Below are positions 34,121 through 42,862 of a DNA stretch of 62,907 bases, piece after piece. Below the pieces are notes generated by a model. The model was not told where the DNA came from. It did no database searches and saw only the letters and a program-made list of their open reading frames with translations. The stretch's first letter is position 1, and each line of letters starts with the position of its first letter. The translations under genes and the position numbers were made by a program. The stretch is from positions 1 to 62,907 of the IMG/VR virus record IMGVR_UViG_3300017967_000020; one strand, 5' to 3'. Source of the stretch: a virus.

Positions 34121-37030
34121 ATGTCAATTGATAAATTTAGATTTGTATCTCCCGGTGTTCAGATTGCCGAAATCGATCAATCTCGCAGAACTCGTCCTGC
34201 TGCAGAACCCGGCCCATTAATTATTGGACGATTCCAACGAGGCCCTACAATGCGCCCCGTAAAAGTAGACTCTTTGTTGGAGTTGTCAGAAATCTTTGGT
34301 GACGCAATTACTGGTAGAGAATCAGGAGATATTTCTCGTAATGGTAATTTCTCTGCACCTTCTTACGCAGCTTTTGCCGCTAATGCTTGGTTGGCTAATC
34401 AAGGTGGAGCCACTATTCTTCGTTTGGTTGGTAAACAATCGTCAACTGCTGAAGCTGGTTCAGGAGAAGCAGGCTGGAATGTGCCAACAAGTGGTACTGC
34501 TGGCGCTGGAAAAGGTGGAGCTTGGGGACTTTGGATTGTTCCTTCAGGCTCTGATGTTGCAACATTGACAGGCACTCTTGGTGCTGTTTTCTATTGTGAG
34601 GAAAATGTTGGTGTTGTTTTGTCTGGTACTCTAGGAAGTAGTGCAGATACAGGGCAAGCTGCCGGAACATTGGTTAAGTTTACAGATGGAAATTACAAAG
34701 CATTGGTAGTTAGCGGATCTGATGCGTCTTCTTCTGTTGAAAGTGCCCTAGAAACGTTTGCATTTAATTTCGATCCATCTTCTAGATTATTTGTAAGAAA
34801 AGTATTCAATACTACTCCCCACAATACAAATACTAGTGTTGTTGCCGCATCTGCAAATAATTCAGCGAAATATTGGCTTGGTGAAACTTTTGAAGATAAT
34901 GTTCAAAAATTAATTGCCGATCAATTGACTGGTAGTACAATTTGGGCATTCACTGCGCCATTGGTTTCTGGTTCTAAATATTATGGAGATCACACCTATG
35001 ATGCCCAACCTTCAAAAACTGGATGGATTATCGGACAAGATACTTCTGCCCTTACAGCATCATACAACCCAGAAAATATGCAAAAGCTTTTCCGCTTTGT
35101 TTCTTTAGAAGAAGCCGAATGGACACAAAGAAATTTGAAAATCTCTATTAGAAACATTCGTTTACCAAATGCTTCTTCTGATGCTAATCGATATGGGACT
35201 TTTGATGTTCAAATTCGCAATATGTCAGATACTGATGCTGCAATTCAGCCAGTTGAGTCTTATACTGGATTGAGCCTAAACCCTGCATCTCCAAATTATA
35301 TTGCTGCTCGTATTGGTGATCAATATGCAGAGTGGAGCGATACAGAAAAACGATATCGTTATTTTGGAGCTCATCCAAACATGTCCAAATATATTCGTGT
35401 TGAGATGGCATCAGAAGTTGATGAAGGATCTGTAACAGAAGAATTGGTACCATTTGGCTTTTTTGGAGCACCTAAGCCTGGATCTGTGACAATTACCAAT
35501 AAAGGCTCCGATGGCGATGGAGATACCGCTTGGCTGCAGTCTTGCAGTGCATCCGCTTTTGTGGTTGATGGTAACAATCTTGCTGCAAGAACAGCAGACT
35601 GTATTTTTATTAGTGGTGCCATTTCTTCTAGTATGACTGTCAAATATGAATGGCCTTCTTTAAAGTTGGTTGGATCATCTTCATTATCTAGCTTGTCAGA
35701 TCCTACAGATCGTTATTTTGGAATTGATTTCACAAGACAAGGTAGTTCTGTTGTTTTCGATAGCAGCTTTTATGATGTAAGCAAAGCAATGGCTAAAGAT
35801 ATTTCAAGCGATAATTGGGATAAATCAGGAGATATGGAACATTCTTTTGTTTTCTCTTTGGATGATGTTTCTGGTGCAATCGATGCCACACGTCCTGAAA
35901 CTGGATATATCTATGTATCTGGCTCTAGAGCACTAGGTACTTCTTGGACTGCCGTATCAGGTACTGAAGCAATTATCAATGCTGGGTATGATAAATTTAC
36001 AATGAATTTATATGGCGGCTTTGATGGACTTGATGTAACTGAAATGGAACCATTGATTAATAATCGTTCTGGAGTTATTGGCTCTACTGCTGCTACTTCT
36101 TATGAGAAATATACTCTAATGAGAGCAGTTGATACCGTAGCTGATCCTGAATTGGTTGATATGAATCTTTTGGCTATTCCCGGTGTAACTGATGCTGGAA
36201 TTACAGATCATATGATTTATACTTGTGAAAGACGTAGAGATGCTATGGCTGTCATCGATATTCCTAAAGCGTATACCCCACGCCACGAATCAAGCACAGC
36301 GTCAGAATCTTCCAGAAATGGAGTATCTAGTGGAAATACAGTAGCGGAAGCAGTTAACGCCATCAAACAAAAAGGCTATAATTCTTCCTATGCAGCCACT
36401 TATTATCCTTGGGTACAAGTTCGTGCTCCTATCACTGGATTGCCTACTTGGTGTCCACCTTCTGTAGTTGCTCTTGGTGCTATGGCATATGGACAAGCAA
36501 CACAAGCAGTATGGTTTGCTCCTGCAGGCTTCACTAGAGGTGGATTGTCTGAAGGGCGTGGTGGCTTGCCAGTTGTAGCAGTGTCTCAAAGATTGTCTTC
36601 GAAGAATCGTGACTCTCTTTATGAAAATAACATCAATCCTATCGCTCAATTTCCAGCAGAAGGTATTGTAATTTTCGGACAAAAAACACTTCAAGCAACT
36701 CCATCTGCTTTGGATCGCATCAATGTTCGAAGAATGATGATTTATATCAAGAAGAGAATTTCTAATATTGCTGCTAGATTGGTATTCCAGCCAAACATCA
36801 CTCAAACTTGGGGTAGATTTAACTCACAAGTTGTTCCTTTCTTGGAATCAGTGAAGGCTGGTTATGGCTTGGAAGACTTTAAAGTCGTTCTTGACACAAC
36901 TACTACTACTGCCGATCTTATTGATAGAAACACTATGTATGCTAAAATCTATGTAAAACCAACTAAAGCAGTTGAGTTTATTGCAATCGATTTTGTCGTA
37001 ACAAGCCAAGGTGCATCATTCGATGACTAA
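34121..37030 (+). CDS. Tail sheath protein (gp18-like)
   Basis: This is a 969-residue protein. The start FVSPGVQIAEIDQSRR with PGPLIIGRFQRGP and the C-terminal domain (ALDRINVRRMMIYIKKRISN, RLVFQPNITQTWGRF, then TSQGASFDD) are typical of contractile phage sheaths. T4 gp18 has 659 residues; the extra ~300 residues lie in the middle (Gly/Ser-rich, about 120-600) and probably form surface-exposed domains. It polymerises around the tube and contracts on infection. A late motif and GGAG site precede it; a long hairpin follows. Confidence 0.93.
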   Translation: MSIDKFRFVSPGVQIAEIDQSRRTRPAAEPGPLIIGRFQRGPTMRPVKVDSLLELSEIFGDAITGRESGDISRNGNFSAPSYAAFAANAWLANQGGATILRLVGKQSSTAEAGSGEAGWNVPTSGTAGAGKGGAWGLWIVPSGSDVATLTGTLGAVFYCEENVGVVLSGTLGSSADTGQAAGTLVKFTDGNYKALVVSGSDASSSVESALETFAFNFDPSSRLFVRKVFNTTPHNTNTSVVAASANNSAKYWLGETFEDNVQKLIADQLTGSTIWAFTAPLVSGSKYYGDHTYDAQPSKTGWIIGQDTSALTASYNPENMQKLFRFVSLEEAEWTQRNLKISIRNIRLPNASSDANRYGTFDVQIRNMSDTDAAIQPVESYTGLSLNPASPNYIAARIGDQYAEWSDTEKRYRYFGAHPNMSKYIRVEMASEVDEGSVTEELVPFGFFGAPKPGSVTITNKGSDGDGDTAWLQSCSASAFVVDGNNLAARTADCIFISGAISSSMTVKYEWPSLKLVGSSSLSSLSDPTDRYFGIDFTRQGSSVVFDSSFYDVSKAMAKDISSDNWDKSGDMEHSFVFSLDDVSGAIDATRPETGYIYVSGSRALGTSWTAVSGTEAIINAGYDKFTMNLYGGFDGLDVTEMEPLINNRSGVIGSTAATSYEKYTLMRAVDTVADPELVDMNLLAIPGVTDAGITDHMIYTCERRRDAMAVIDIPKAYTPRHESSTASESSRNGVSSGNTVAEAVNAIKQKGYNSSYAATYYPWVQVRAPITGLPTWCPPSVVALGAMAYGQATQAVWFAPAGFTRGGLSEGRGGLPVVAVSQRLSSKNRDSLYENNINPIAQFPAEGIVIFGQKTLQATPSALDRINVRRMMIYIKKRISNIAARLVFQPNITQTWGRFNSQVVPFLESVKAGYGLEDFKVVLDTTTTTADLIDRNTMYAKIYVKPTKAVEFIAIDFVVTSQGASFDD

Positions 37031-37039
37031 TGGATAAAA

Positions 37040-37082
37040 AAATAGTGAGGGCAAGTGTTGTTTAAATTTGCCCTCACTATTT
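37040..37082 (+). terminator. 15-bp perfect hairpin between sheath and tube genes
   Basis: AAATAGTGAGGGCAA (37040-37054) pairs perfectly with TTGCCCTCACTATTT (37068-37082) around 13 bases. The 3' arm contains the first six bases (CTATTT) of the late promoter motif at 37077. It likely terminates or attenuates the sheath transcript; there is no long U-tract. Confidence 0.65.
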
Positions 37083-37084
37083 AC
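37077..37084 (+). promoter_or_regulatory. Late-type promoter motif (CACTATTTAC) overlapping hairpin
   Basis: CACTATTTACTATGAAAC begins at 37075, within the 3' arm of the preceding hairpin. A transcript from it would start after the hairpin and express the tail tube separately from the sheath. Confidence 0.55.
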
Positions 37085-37115
37085 TATGAAACGAATTTAT
37101 TTGGAGGATTTATAA

Positions 37116-37817
37116 ATGGCTTTTTGGAATGAAAAAATAGTAGAACCTAAACGTAAGTTTAGATGGGAACTGCTAATTGATGGTATACCAGCTTGGACTA
37201 TCAAGAAAGTTAACCGCCCCAGTTATGAGGTGGCTGAAGCTGAACACAAATTTATTAATCATACGTTTTATTTTCCGGGACGTGTTACATATAACACCGT
37301 TTCTTTCACAATTGTAGATGTTGCAAATCCAGACGCAGCAGAAACTTTGAAGCAAATGCTTTATGCTTCAGGTTATGCCTTGCCTAAAGACGTACAACAA
37401 GCGACACAAACTATTACCAAACAAGCAGGAATCACAGCTCTTGGGGATGTTGTTATTTGTATGTTTGGCGGTGGTGGTATTGCTGATCCATCACAACCTA
37501 ATACTCGCCCAGGTACAGACTCATTCGGTGCTGGTGGTGGCGTGGTAGCTGATAGTGGTGCCAATGGCTATAATGACGAAGGAACAATTTTGGAATCTTG
37601 GAAATTATATAATGCTTGGATTAAAAAGATCGAGTTTAGTGAATTAGATTATGATGGAGATGATTTAGCAGAAATTACTATTGAACTTCGTTATGATTTT
37701 GCTGAATTGAACGGCACAGATGCAGTTGTACCGGGCACACTTAATGTTGATCCTGCTAGAAAACCAACTATGGGATATGGACAGCCTGTAGGTGATGTAC
37801 CGGCAAGACAAGACTAA
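37116..37817 (+). CDS. Tail tube protein (gp19-like)
   Basis: This is a 233-residue tube subunit. The start KRKFRWELLIDGIPAWTIKK and the strand VTYNTVSFTIVDVANPDAAE, with C-terminal WIKKIEFSELDYDGDDLAEI and IELRYDFAEL, give the beta-sandwich pattern of gp19/Hcp-like tubes. T4 gp19 is 163 residues; the extra length is a Gly-rich loop (GGGGIADPSQPNTRPGTD, about 116-133). Own promoter, strong GGAGG, and proximity to the sheath support the call. Confidence 0.9.
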   Translation: MAFWNEKIVEPKRKFRWELLIDGIPAWTIKKVNRPSYEVAEAEHKFINHTFYFPGRVTYNTVSFTIVDVANPDAAETLKQMLYASGYALPKDVQQATQTITKQAGITALGDVVICMFGGGGIADPSQPNTRPGTDSFGAGGGVVADSGANGYNDEGTILESWKLYNAWIKKIEFSELDYDGDDLAEITIELRYDFAELNGTDAVVPGTLNVDPARKPTMGYGQPVGDVPARQD

Positions 37818-37842
37818 TAATTACATTCTCTTTGGAGGTTAA

Positions 37843-38700
37843 ATGAGAAATAACGACGAGAGAACAGGGGCTGTTGAACAACCTAACAGCCCTGCCCCTT
37901 CTCTACCACAAATGGGGCAAACGGGATTGAACTTTGTTTCACCAACAGAATTTGTTGAGATTCCGTCAAAAGGTAAGTTCTATCCATCTGGACATCCGCT
38001 ACATGGAGTGGAAGCAGTTGAGATTAGACACATGACAGCGAAAGAAGAAGATATTCTTTCATCGAAAACTCTGCTGAAACAAGGAGTTGCAATTGATCGC
38101 TTCTTGGAATCTGTATTAGTAGACAAGAGAATTACATCTGATCAACTTTTAGTTGGAGATAAAAATGCTCTTATTATCGCTGCAAGAATTTCTGGATATG
38201 GAAATGAATATAGTACTGCCGTGACTTGTCCGAACTGTACATCCCAGAACAAATGTGATATTGATTTGCTTGAAGCTAAGGATTCATATGACGGATCATA
38301 TGAAGAATCTGATGGAATTACTGGGCCGAATGAATTTGGATATTATTATATTACCCTTCCAGTGACAAAGGCTGTATTTGAAGTCAGACTTATGACTGGT
38401 AGAGAAGAAAAAGCATTTGCAAAAAGATTAGAACAACGTAGAAAAAGAAGGCAAGCAGAAGCAATGCTGACAGATCAATTTAAAACGTTTACTAATTCAA
38501 TCAATGGTGTAGGAGATCTAAAGCAAGTTTTTAGATTTATCGACAATCTTCCTGTTAGAGATTCTAAGTTTCTTCGTGATTCTTATATGAAAATCTCCCC
38601 TGCTCTTAATTTAAAGCATGATTTTGAATGCAGAGAGTGTGGATATGAACAGGAGGTTGAAGTGCCTATATCGGCACAGTTTTTTTGGCCTGACATCTGA
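37843..38700 (+). CDS. Baseplate hub / tail-assembly chaperone-like protein (gp26/gp28 type)
   Basis: This is a 285-residue protein of the T4 baseplate family (Pfam T4_baseplate type). FVEIPSKGKFYPSGHPLHGV at about 38-57, EIRHMTAKEEDILSSKTLLK, and VGDKNALIIAARISGYG. It has two Cys pairs, C129-x2-C132 (with C138) and C263-x2-C266, typical of zinc binding in this family. The reading frame ends FFWPDI just after a run of seven T residues, and the rest of the usual family C-terminus is found in the +1 frame in the next entry. Confidence 0.75.
   Translation: MRNNDERTGAVEQPNSPAPSLPQMGQTGLNFVSPTEFVEIPSKGKFYPSGHPLHGVEAVEIRHMTAKEEDILSSKTLLKQGVAIDRFLESVLVDKRITSDQLLVGDKNALIIAARISGYGNEYSTAVTCPNCTSQNKCDIDLLEAKDSYDGSYEESDGITGPNEFGYYYITLPVTKAVFEVRLMTGREEKAFAKRLEQRRKRRQAEAMLTDQFKTFTNSINGVGDLKQVFRFIDNLPVRDSKFLRDSYMKISPALNLKHDFECRECGYEQEVEVPISAQFFWPDI
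38680..38686 (+). other. T7 homopolymer at end of chaperone gene, possible frameshift site
   Basis: CAG-TTT-TTT-TGG at 38677-38688 ends the zero frame 12 bases later. Skipping one base (+1) or slipping back two continues into the frame of the 38705 gene (FFGLTSEYMEQVYEQFF), which needs no new start codon. Slippage itself is not demonstrated. Confidence 0.35.
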
Positions 38701-38704
38701 GTAC

Positions 38705-38881
38705 ATGGAACAAGTCTATGAGCAGTTTTTTCTTCTGAAATATTATGGAGGATGGAGTTTCATAGAGGCATATAGCCTTCCAGTTTCTTTGAGGACTTGG
38801 TTTCTAGAAAGATTGACTAAACAAATCAAAGATGAAGCAGAAGCCAATAAAAAAGCTATGCAAAAAGCCAAAAGGAAGTAA
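38705..38881 (+). CDS. Tail chaperone-like C-terminal frame (58 residues)
   Basis: If started at ATG 38705 the product is 58 residues: MEQVYEQFFLLKYYGGWSFI, then EAYSLPVSLRTWFLERLTKQ, then a charged Lys-rich tail. The same frame is open upstream through the end of the preceding gene. The sequence looks like the continuation normally fused to gp26/28-type proteins. The ATG has almost no Shine-Dalgarno (TGAG), so it is made either by reinitiation or by frameshifting at the T7 run. Lambda-like phages express tail chaperones by frameshift in the same position before the tape measure. Confidence 0.6.
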   Translation: MEQVYEQFFLLKYYGGWSFIEAYSLPVSLRTWFLERLTKQIKDEAEANKKAMQKAKRK

Positions 38882-38909
38882 AGCGGAGATGAAAGTCTCT
38901 GCTTTCTTT
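38880..38909 (+). terminator. Intrinsic terminator after chaperone pair
   Basis: AAAGCGGAGA (38880-38889) pairs with TCTCTGCTTT (38896-38905), one G-U, loop TGAAAG, followed by CTTTG. A late motif follows after 10 bp. Confidence 0.65.
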
Positions 38910-38918
38910 GTATATACA

Positions 38919-38926
38919 CTATTTAT
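38919..38926 (+). promoter_or_regulatory. Late-type promoter motif (CACTATTTAT)
   Basis: ACACTATTTATGATAAGG lies in the gap before the gene at 38950, right behind a terminator. The ATG is 24 bp downstream; this copy drives the tape-measure and baseplate series. Confidence 0.5.
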
Positions 38927-38949
38927 GATAAGGAATTTTGGGCTAATAT

Positions 38950-39258
38950 ATGGATAAATTTGAATTTGATTTTGCTAATAAGCTTAATGAAGGCTTTATA
39001 GGTACTTTTGGGATTACTCTCAAAAAACTTATGACAAAAATGTTTGGTGGAGAAAAGGTTCCAATTATCGTTAAAGGAACCACTCCAGAAATCAGAGCAT
39101 TTGCTAAGGCTCTAGTGCACGAAAAAGATTATTATAAAGTATATACAAAATATGGACTCAATGATCCTAAAACATATCGTTCAAAGTATCGCCTCAAGCG
39201 AGCAATACACGATTTCGAGAGAAAGACGGGCATGAAGTGGCCGCTTAAGTTTAGATAA
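38950..39258 (+). CDS. Conserved small protein before tape measure, unknown
   Basis: This is a 102-residue basic helical protein. The pattern VKGTTPEIRAFAKALVHEKD followed by YTKYGLNDPKTYRSKYRLKR and a WPLKFR end recurs in marine myoviruses at comparable positions, without known function. It has its own late promoter and no strong Shine-Dalgarno. A tail-assembly factor is a reasonable guess from position only. Confidence 0.45.
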   Translation: MDKFEFDFANKLNEGFIGTFGITLKKLMTKMFGGEKVPIIVKGTTPEIRAFAKALVHEKDYYKVYTKYGLNDPKTYRSKYRLKRAIHDFERKTGMKWPLKFR

Positions 39259-39272
39259 GGGGATATTAAGAC

Positions 39273-42200
39273 ATGAATGACGCATTATTAAAAGCATTAA
39301 AAAGGGTAATTGATAATTCTTCTATGGGTGATGACGAAAAAGAAGCACTTAAGACAGAATTAGAAAACTCTTCATCAAAATCTAAAGAAGAGCAAGAAAA
39401 AGCCGCGAATAATGCAAAAAAGAATGCTGGCGAACTAATGAATGCCATCACTGCCTATAATAAAGTTATTGAAGAATCTATCTATAAGGTTGATAAAGCC
39501 AGGCAAGCAGAGATTAGTACTCTTAAAGAAGAAATGAAAGCTAAAATAGAAGCTGGAACGATATCTGAACAAGAATTATTAATACAAAAAGAGAGAATCG
39601 CAAGATTACAGGTTGAAGCAGAGGCAGCAAAAAGAGCAGGAAATGCATTTAAAAGATTTTTGGATAATCAAGGATTTGGAAAAAATCTAGAAGACTCTTT
39701 TACAGGAAAAATGCTTCTTTCTGGAGGTAAAGGATTTGCGAATCTTGCAGAAGAAATGAAAAGAGCATTACAGCCTCAAGCTTTATTTGCTTCTGGACTT
39801 CTCCAGATGGAAAAAGCGACAATGCAGTTGTTTACTGCTTTCGATTCTGCTCAGGCTAATTTATCAAAAGTTACTGCAACAACTGGGCAGTATAATGATA
39901 TGCTTTATGACATGCAAGAGTCAAATAAAACTTTTGGTGTAGATGCAAATACTGCTAGCGAAGCAATTGGAAGTATGCATAAAAATCTTTCTAGCTTTAA
40001 TCAAATGAGCGCCCAAACTCAACAAGCACTGGCTACAACTACAGCCAGAATGAAAGTACTAGGAGTTGATACAGAAACTGGGGCAAAACAATTCGATAAT
40101 ATGATCCAAGGCATGGGAATGACAACAGTAATGGCTAATAATGCAAGTCTTGAATTGGTTAATTTAGGAGATGCAATTGGAGTTTCTGCTGACATTATAT
40201 CAAACCAATTCAATCAAGCCTCTGCAGAGCTAGCTAAATACGGCACAGACGCCATTAAGGTATTCAAGGGTATGTCAGCAGCAGCAAAAGCCACAGGTGT
40301 CGAAATGAACACCCTAATGTCTATAACAAAGCAATACGATACATTTGAAGGTGCTGCAACAGCAGCAGGTAAGCTAAATGCTATACTTGGTGGTGGTGTT
40401 GTCAATTCTATGGATCTTCTCAATGCCACAGAAGACGAGAGAATAAGGCTGCTTATTAAATCAATCGAACTTTCTGGAAAGAATTATGAGAATTTGAATC
40501 GATTTGAAAAGCAGGCGATTGCTTCTGCAGCAGGTATTTCTGATATGGCTGAGGCAAACAAGATCTTGAGTATGTCCACTAATGCTTATGATGATATGCA
40601 AGCAAAAGCAAGCGGAGCAAATGCAGAGGCAGCTAAGTTGGAAGAAAGGGCGCAAGCAGCTCAAACATTTCAACAAAAAATGACACAAATTGGACAAGCT
40701 TTTGCTGTTGCGTTTATGCCAGTTTTGGACTTTATGCATGGGTTTGCAAACTTAATTTTAGAACTTAATGATTTAACAGGAGGATATTTCATTCCTGTAA
40801 TGGTTGGGCTCGCTGGTGTTCTTGCACTTGTTTGGAAAGCCGGATCAGTAAACAATGCCATTCTTAAAGCACAAAGTGCAATAATGGCGACACAAACTTT
40901 TGTTGTAAATACATTAGCAGCAGCAAAAACTATGTATGCTGGGCGTGAGCAGTTTTTAACTTCGGTTAAGGCTGCAGGTAGTCTTCAAGATAAAATGAAC
41001 ATTGCTTTGGATTATATGGGAGTAACCTCGACTGTTGCAAAAACAGTGGCGACAGAAGGAGAAGCAGTTGCTGCGTCAACAGCAACAGTAGCAAATGCTG
41101 GTTTGGCAACTTCTTTGACTGCATTGATCGGCCCATTGATACCTTTGACTCCGCTCATCGCAGGATTAGGAATGGCAATGTTAGGATTAGGCTTGGCAAT
41201 TGCAGCACCTTTTATTGCATTGGCAGTAATCACATTAGCTTTAAGGGATGTATTCATCGCAATGCTTGAAGCTCCAAAAGCAATTGATGCAGCAATAGTT
41301 GGAATAATGAAATTTGCTGTTGCCGGAACTGCAGCAATAATAATATTGTCAACTGGAATTCTTATTGCTGCAGCGATGCTTTCTGGCGCTGCTCCTATGA
41401 TGCTAATGATCGCACCAGCGTTGGCAGCATTTGCAGGAGCGATGCTTATTGCTGCAATTGCATTTTATGTTGGTGGTATGGCTCTAGGAGTATTTGCAGA
41501 AGGCTTGGCAGCATTTGGGGATGTTAGTTGGGAAGCATTGGCTATAGCTACAGTGTCATTGGTTCTTTTTGCATTAGGTATGATACAGTTTGCCCCTATG
41601 TTATCTCTTGCAATGGCGTTGGTTGGGGTTCCTTTGTTGATATTCGGTATTGCGTTGAAACTTTTTGCAGAAGGCTTAGTTGAGTTCAACAATGTTGGAT
41701 GGGAAGCTATGGCAAAAGCCACTCTTTCTTTGGCAGTTTTTGCCATAGCGTTGATTCTGTTGGCGCCCGTATTAGGAATAGCTGCAGCAGTAGTTGGAAT
41801 TCCACTAATGGCATTGGGGCTGGGATTGTTGCTTTTTGCTAAAGGCTTAGCTGAATTCAACAAAGTTGGATGGACAGAAATCGGCTTTGCTCTTTTAAGT
41901 TTAACTTTATTAGGTTTAGGTATAACGGCACTTACAGTACCATTAGGAATCGGAGCATCAATCGTTGGATTGTCTTTGTTGGCTTTTGGACTTGGGCTTA
42001 TTGTTTTTGCCAAAGCTCTTCAACAGTTCAATAAGATTGGATTTGCAGAGATATTTAAAGCAGTACTTGCTCTTGGGTTATTGGCTGTGGCTTTAATTCC
42101 AATCACTGCTACACTAGGAACAATTGGCTTTGTTTTGCCTTTATCTTTGGCTGCAATTGCTTTTGGGCTTGGAGCCTTGGGCATAGGTTTAAGGCAATTC

Positions 42201-42839
42201 AATGAAGTTGGAATAGATGCGATATTCAAATCTATAACTGCATTAGTACTTTTATCCGTAGCCTTATCATTCCTAGTGGGCGCTGGATGGCTTCAGGTAG
42301 CTGCTGCAGGATTTTTATTACTTGGAATGAGTTTGATTGTATTCGGTGCAGGAATAATGTCCGTAGGAGCAGGGCTAGATGTCCTTGCAGGAGCTTTTAA
42401 TAAGTTCCAAGGGGTAACACACCTTTTTGAAATCTTAATGGAATCTGGGGTAGAATCCATTAGCGTATTATACCAAATGGCAGAAGCCCTTCAAAGTATT
42501 GCTCTGGCTTTGTTCTTTTTGCCAGAATCTAAAGTAATAGGAGTCGGATATATGTTTGAAGGATTAGCGGACGCTTCAAATGCAATTAGTGCTTTGAGTC
42601 CGGCAGCAATTAATCTAGGAAAAGACGTTGTTACTGTTGCTGGAGAATATGCCGAAGTTCAGTCAAAAATGAAATCAGCAGATCAGGACTCTTTTGTACA
42701 GGCACTAAAGAGTGCTTTAGGAATCGGAGCGCAAAATCAAGGAAAAGGAAAAGATATTGTCATACAATTGAATGGCAGAGAGCTTGGTAGAGCTGTTGAT
42801 GCAGAATTAAATAAAAGGCATAGTTTAAGAACTGACTAA
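39273..42839 (+). CDS. Tape measure protein with membrane-helix repeats
   Basis: This 1188-residue protein sits in the tape-measure position after the chaperone pair. The N-terminal third is charged coiled coil. The middle (QANLSKVTATTGQYNDMLYD, then a series of MGMTTVMANN/GVSADIISNQF segments) is the conserved phage tail tape-measure region. From about residue 735 to 1010 there are five hydrophobic repeats of ~57 residues, each starting FAxGLxxF(N)xVGW (starts near 741, 798, 855, 912, 970). These could be ejected to form a membrane channel. Length is about twice T4 gp29 (590). Confidence 0.8.
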   Translation: MNDALLKALKRVIDNSSMGDDEKEALKTELENSSSKSKEEQEKAANNAKKNAGELMNAITAYNKVIEESIYKVDKARQAEISTLKEEMKAKIEAGTISEQELLIQKERIARLQVEAEAAKRAGNAFKRFLDNQGFGKNLEDSFTGKMLLSGGKGFANLAEEMKRALQPQALFASGLLQMEKATMQLFTAFDSAQANLSKVTATTGQYNDMLYDMQESNKTFGVDANTASEAIGSMHKNLSSFNQMSAQTQQALATTTARMKVLGVDTETGAKQFDNMIQGMGMTTVMANNASLELVNLGDAIGVSADIISNQFNQASAELAKYGTDAIKVFKGMSAAAKATGVEMNTLMSITKQYDTFEGAATAAGKLNAILGGGVVNSMDLLNATEDERIRLLIKSIELSGKNYENLNRFEKQAIASAAGISDMAEANKILSMSTNAYDDMQAKASGANAEAAKLEERAQAAQTFQQKMTQIGQAFAVAFMPVLDFMHGFANLILELNDLTGGYFIPVMVGLAGVLALVWKAGSVNNAILKAQSAIMATQTFVVNTLAAAKTMYAGREQFLTSVKAAGSLQDKMNIALDYMGVTSTVAKTVATEGEAVAASTATVANAGLATSLTALIGPLIPLTPLIAGLGMAMLGLGLAIAAPFIALAVITLALRDVFIAMLEAPKAIDAAIVGIMKFAVAGTAAIIILSTGILIAAAMLSGAAPMMLMIAPALAAFAGAMLIAAIAFYVGGMALGVFAEGLAAFGDVSWEALAIATVSLVLFALGMIQFAPMLSLAMALVGVPLLIFGIALKLFAEGLVEFNNVGWEAMAKATLSLAVFAIALILLAPVLGIAAAVVGIPLMALGLGLLLFAKGLAEFNKVGWTEIGFALLSLTLLGLGITALTVPLGIGASIVGLSLLAFGLGLIVFAKALQQFNKIGFAEIFKAVLALGLLAVALIPITATLGTIGFVLPLSLAAIAFGLGALGIGLRQFNEVGIDAIFKSITALVLLSVALSFLVGAGWLQVAAAGFLLLGMSLIVFGAGIMSVGAGLDVLAGAFNKFQGVTHLFEILMESGVESISVLYQMAEALQSIALALFFLPESKVIGVGYMFEGLADASNAISALSPAAINLGKDVVTVAGEYAEVQSKMKSADQDSFVQALKSALGIGAQNQGKGKDIVIQLNGRELGRAVDAELNKRHSLRTD

Positions 42840-42862
42840 TTATAATATAGGAGATTTGTACA

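Noticed and set aside
37100-37118. T4-type late box TATAAATG just before the tail-tube ATG
   Set aside because: It lies between the ribosome site and the start codon, too close for a promoter; the ACTATTTAC motif upstream fits better.
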